From assembly GCA_017382615.1 (NCBI GenBank), contig JAFNZX010000255.1:1-7275 (forward strand): 7,275 bases of DNA, written 5' to 3'. Within the stretch, counting starts at the first letter, position 1, and each line of letters opens with the position of its first letter. Origin of the DNA: Clostridia bacterium (lineage in GTDB: Bacteria; Bacillota; Clostridia; Oscillospirales; CAG-272). Shown in pieces: positions 5,533 to 7,275 of the stretch. The notes below the pieces were generated by a model, which ran no database searches, was not told the origin of the DNA, and saw only the letters and a program-made list of their open reading frames with translations. A program made the position numbers and the translations under genes.

Positions 5533-5576
5533 TATCACCATATCACACATACTAAACTTGAAGGAGCACCTTAACT

Positions 5577-6032
5577 ATGGCTAAGCTGAAAATTGTAAAG
5601 TACGGTGACGACACGCTGCGCAAGACCTGCCGTCCCGTGGACACCATCACCCCCCGTATTCTCACTCTGATTGACGACATGGTGGAAACCATGCGCGCTG
5701 CCGACGGCTGCGGTCTTGCCGCTCCGCAGGTGGGCGTTCTGCGCCGCATTGCGGTTGTAGAGGTAGAGCCCGGTGAGGTTTACGAAATGATCAACCCCAA
5801 AATCATCGCCCGCGCAGGCACGCAGGAGGAAACCGAGGGCTGCCTCTCTCTGCCCGGTAAGTGGGGTACGACCAAACGCCCCATGCACGTGACCGTTCGC
5901 TACACCAACCGCAAGGGCGAGGTGGTGGAAAAATCCGGCACGGGCTTGCTTGCTCGCGCATTCTGCCACGAGATTGATCACCTGGACGGCGTGCTGTTTA
6001 TTGACAACGCGCTGGAAGTCATGGAAGAATAA
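5577..6032 (+). CDS. def: Peptide deformylase
   Basis: A 151-residue metal-dependent deformylase that removes the formyl group from the N-terminal Met of new proteins at the ribosome exit. All three family motifs are present: GCGLAAPQ (44-51), EGCLS (87-91) and HEIDH (131-135). The metal ligands are therefore Cys89, His131 and His135, with Glu132 catalytic and Gln51 stabilising the transition state. The residue before HEIDH is Cys130, where Gln is commoner. Length and the short C terminus fit the compact bacterial type. AAGGAG lies 10 nt before the ATG. It is paired with fmt 33 nt downstream, so the enzymes that add and remove the formyl group are made together. Confidence 0.96.
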   Translation: MAKLKIVKYGDDTLRKTCRPVDTITPRILTLIDDMVETMRAADGCGLAAPQVGVLRRIAVVEVEPGEVYEMINPKIIARAGTQEETEGCLSLPGKWGTTKRPMHVTVRYTNRKGEVVEKSGTGLLARAFCHEIDHLDGVLFIDNALEVMEE

Positions 6033-6065
6033 GATAATTTTCAACACTCATAGGAGGTACCGACT

Positions 6066-7001
6066 ATGAAAATACTGTTTATGGGCACGCCCGATTTCGC
6101 GGTCTTTACGCTCAAGGCTTTACTGGAGCGCGGAGAAAACGTGGTAGGCGTTGTAACCCAGACCGACAAGCCGCGCGGACGCGGCTACGAGCTGCTCCCC
6201 ACACCCGTCAAGGTGTACGCGCAGGAGCACAATATCCCCGTTTATCAGCCCAAAACCTTGCGCTCGGAGGAATTTGCCGCACTTTTGGCAGAGATTGATC
6301 CTGAGCTGATCATCGTAGTCGCTTACGGCAAGATTCTGCCTCTCAACGTGCTGGAATACCCCAAGCACGGCTGCATTAACGTGCACGGCTCGCTCTTGCC
6401 CGCATACCGCGGTGCTGCCCCCATGCAACGCGCCATTATGGACGGCTGCGCTACCACCGGTATTACCACCATGTACATGGCAGAGGGACTGGACACGGGC
6501 GATATGCTGCTCAAAGCCGAGCTGCCGATTGAAGACGCGGACAACTTCGAGACCATTCACGACAAGCTGGGTGCGCTTGGTGCGCAGACCATGCTGGATA
6601 CGCTGGACGCACTGTACGCGGGCACGCTGTGCCCCCAAAAGCAGGACGACGCGCTTGCCAACTACGCAGAAAAGATTCAAAAGAGCGATCTGCTCCTCGA
6701 CTTCTCGCTTGATGCGAGAGAGCTGCACAACCACATCCGCGGCACCTCGCCCATTCCGCTCTCCTTTACGCACCTGCCCGGTGGCTCGCTGCTCAAGGTC
6801 TACGCCGCACGCGTATACGACGAGGATAAGGTGCACAATGTTGCCCCCGGCACGGTGGTGGGGCTGGACGGTGAGATTCTGGTCGCCTGCGGCAAGGGAA
6901 CGCTGGCACTGACGTCCGTCATCCCCGAGGGTAAAAAGCGCATGGGGGCTGCAGACTACATCCGAGGCAGAAAAATCAACCTCGGAGATTTGCTGTCCTG
7001 A
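6066..7001 (+). CDS. fmt: Methionyl-tRNA formyltransferase
   Basis: A 311-residue cytoplasmic enzyme that transfers a formyl group from 10-formyl-tetrahydrofolate to Met-tRNA(fMet) for translation initiation. The N-terminal Rossmann-type domain begins MKILFMGTPDFAV. The tRNA-contacting loop TQTDKPRGRG (31-40) is present. The folate/catalytic site shows NVHGSLLPAYRGAAP, with Asn105 and His107, and GLDTGD with Asp143, giving the Asn-His-Asp triad of the family. The C-terminal OB-like domain (about 205-311) contains HNHIRGTSP and ends with RMGAADYIRGRK. Length matches the family (about 310). A very strong AGGAGGT lies 7 nt before the ATG. It is the last gene seen in the cluster; rsmB, often next in Firmicutes, does not follow within the 274 nt left in the window. 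Confidence 0.97.
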   Translation: MKILFMGTPDFAVFTLKALLERGENVVGVVTQTDKPRGRGYELLPTPVKVYAQEHNIPVYQPKTLRSEEFAALLAEIDPELIIVVAYGKILPLNVLEYPKHGCINVHGSLLPAYRGAAPMQRAIMDGCATTGITTMYMAEGLDTGDMLLKAELPIEDADNFETIHDKLGALGAQTMLDTLDALYAGTLCPQKQDDALANYAEKIQKSDLLLDFSLDARELHNHIRGTSPIPLSFTHLPGGSLLKVYAARVYDEDKVHNVAPGTVVGLDGEILVACGKGTLALTSVIPEGKKRMGAADYIRGRKINLGDLLS

Positions 7002-7049
7002 CGCAGAGCGAAATTTTGTAACGCAAGCATTATTCCCGCATTTGCGTCA
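6999..7049 (+). repeat. Inverted repeat at the fmt stop codon
   Basis: TGACGCA (6999-7005, including the TGA stop) pairs with TGCGTCA (7043-7049). An alternative pairing, ACGCAA (7021-7026) with TTGCGT (7042-7047), excludes it. No T-tract follows, so it is at best a weak or non-classical transcript end. The placement just after a stop codon parallels the inverted repeat after yicC. Confidence 0.3.
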
Positions 7050-7107
7050 TAAACCCTTTCTATTCGCGCTCTCCCCCCTGCGCTTGGAACAAGCCTGCGC
7101 CAGCCTT

Positions 7108-7126
7108 CCCCCCTCCAGGAGGGGGG
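7108..7126. repeat. C-tract/G-tract hairpin, probably part of a dispersed repeat
   Basis: CCCCCCTC (7108-7115) pairs perfectly with GAGGGGGG (7119-7126) across a CAG loop; CTTT follows. The surrounding sequence (about 7075-7150) has the look of a non-coding repeat common in gut Clostridia, with CTGCGC recurring on both sides. The hairpin is strong enough to stop transcription after fmt, but only three T residues follow. Confidence 0.45.
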
Positions 7127-7203
7127 CTTTGAGAGTGGCTCTGCGCATTTGTGAAACTTTTCGCTTCCCCAATAACGGATGCTACATTTGAGAATTTGGC
7201 ATG

Positions 7204-7216
7204 GGGACAGTGTCCC
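7204..7216. repeat. Short palindrome GGGACA-G-TGTCCC
   Basis: Six-bp perfect arms around a single base. Similar GGGGACxGTCCCC palindromes occur as dispersed repeats in several bacteria, but one copy here cannot show that. A further CCCC-TCC-GGGG hairpin ends the window at 7261-7271. No gene is seen from 7002 to 7275; the minus-strand frame at 7060-7257 has no family motif. Confidence 0.3.
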
Positions 7217-7275
7217 GCAACAGCTGAGTTTTTGCCAAAAAGCATGACGCCCTTCATAGCCCCCTCCGGGGAAAC

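Noticed and set aside
5528..5533. TATAAT overlapping the priA stop codon as a promoter for def
   Set aside because: No -35-like hexamer lies 16-18 bp upstream (CATAGA at 17 bp), so an internal promoter is not supported.

Overview
Most of this window (about 1,140 to 7,000) is a block of bacterial housekeeping genes, all on the + strand, in the conserved Firmicutes order yicC - remA - rpoZ - priA - def - fmt. RemA (DUF370) and this gene order point to a Bacillota genome, most likely a GC-rich, gut-type member of the Clostridia (Oscillospirales-like). This is inferred from synteny, strong GGAGG-type ribosome binding sites and dispersed palindromic repeats of a type common in that group; no 16S rRNA or other taxonomic marker is present. 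The genes cover RNA turnover (YicC), biofilm/osmo-regulation (RemA), RNA polymerase assembly (omega), replication restart (PriA) and the two enzymes that remove and add the formyl group of initiator Met (Def, Fmt). A near-perfect sigma-A promoter (TTGACA, 17 bp, TACAAT) lies just before yicC and probably drives the whole cluster. No promoter of similar quality was found inside it.

The left end (1 to about 930) is different. Positions 1 to about 230 encode the C-terminal part of a GNAT acetyltransferase on the + strand. Its homology stops abruptly near 230. From there to 831, on the - strand, lies the start of an unrelated secreted protein: a signal peptide plus an N-terminal beta-sandwich of the kind found on glycan-acting exported enzymes of Planctomycetes/Verrucomicrobia/Lentisphaerae relatives. 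It has its own promoter and an adjoining operator-like dyad. Both genes are cut at the same point, tail to tail. Either this is a chimeric assembly join or a rearrangement/transfer brought foreign DNA next to the housekeeping cluster; the sequence alone cannot decide.

The intergenic spaces of the cluster hold structured DNA. Between yicC and remA (2131-2281) there is a fold with an outer 10-bp stem enclosing two hairpins, plus a hairpin against the remA ribosome binding site. Between remA and rpoZ (2552-2709), where gmk is normally found, there are two copies of a short GTAGGGGCGA palindromic repeat and no gmk. coaBC is also absent between rpoZ and priA. After fmt (7002-7275) there is no gene, only inverted repeats and a C-rich/G-rich hairpin.

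I found no CRISPR array, tRNA, rRNA, transposase or convincing novel multi-gene system. The points most worth checking are the junction near 230, the operator/promoter at 874-918, the yicC-remA structured element and the missing gmk.
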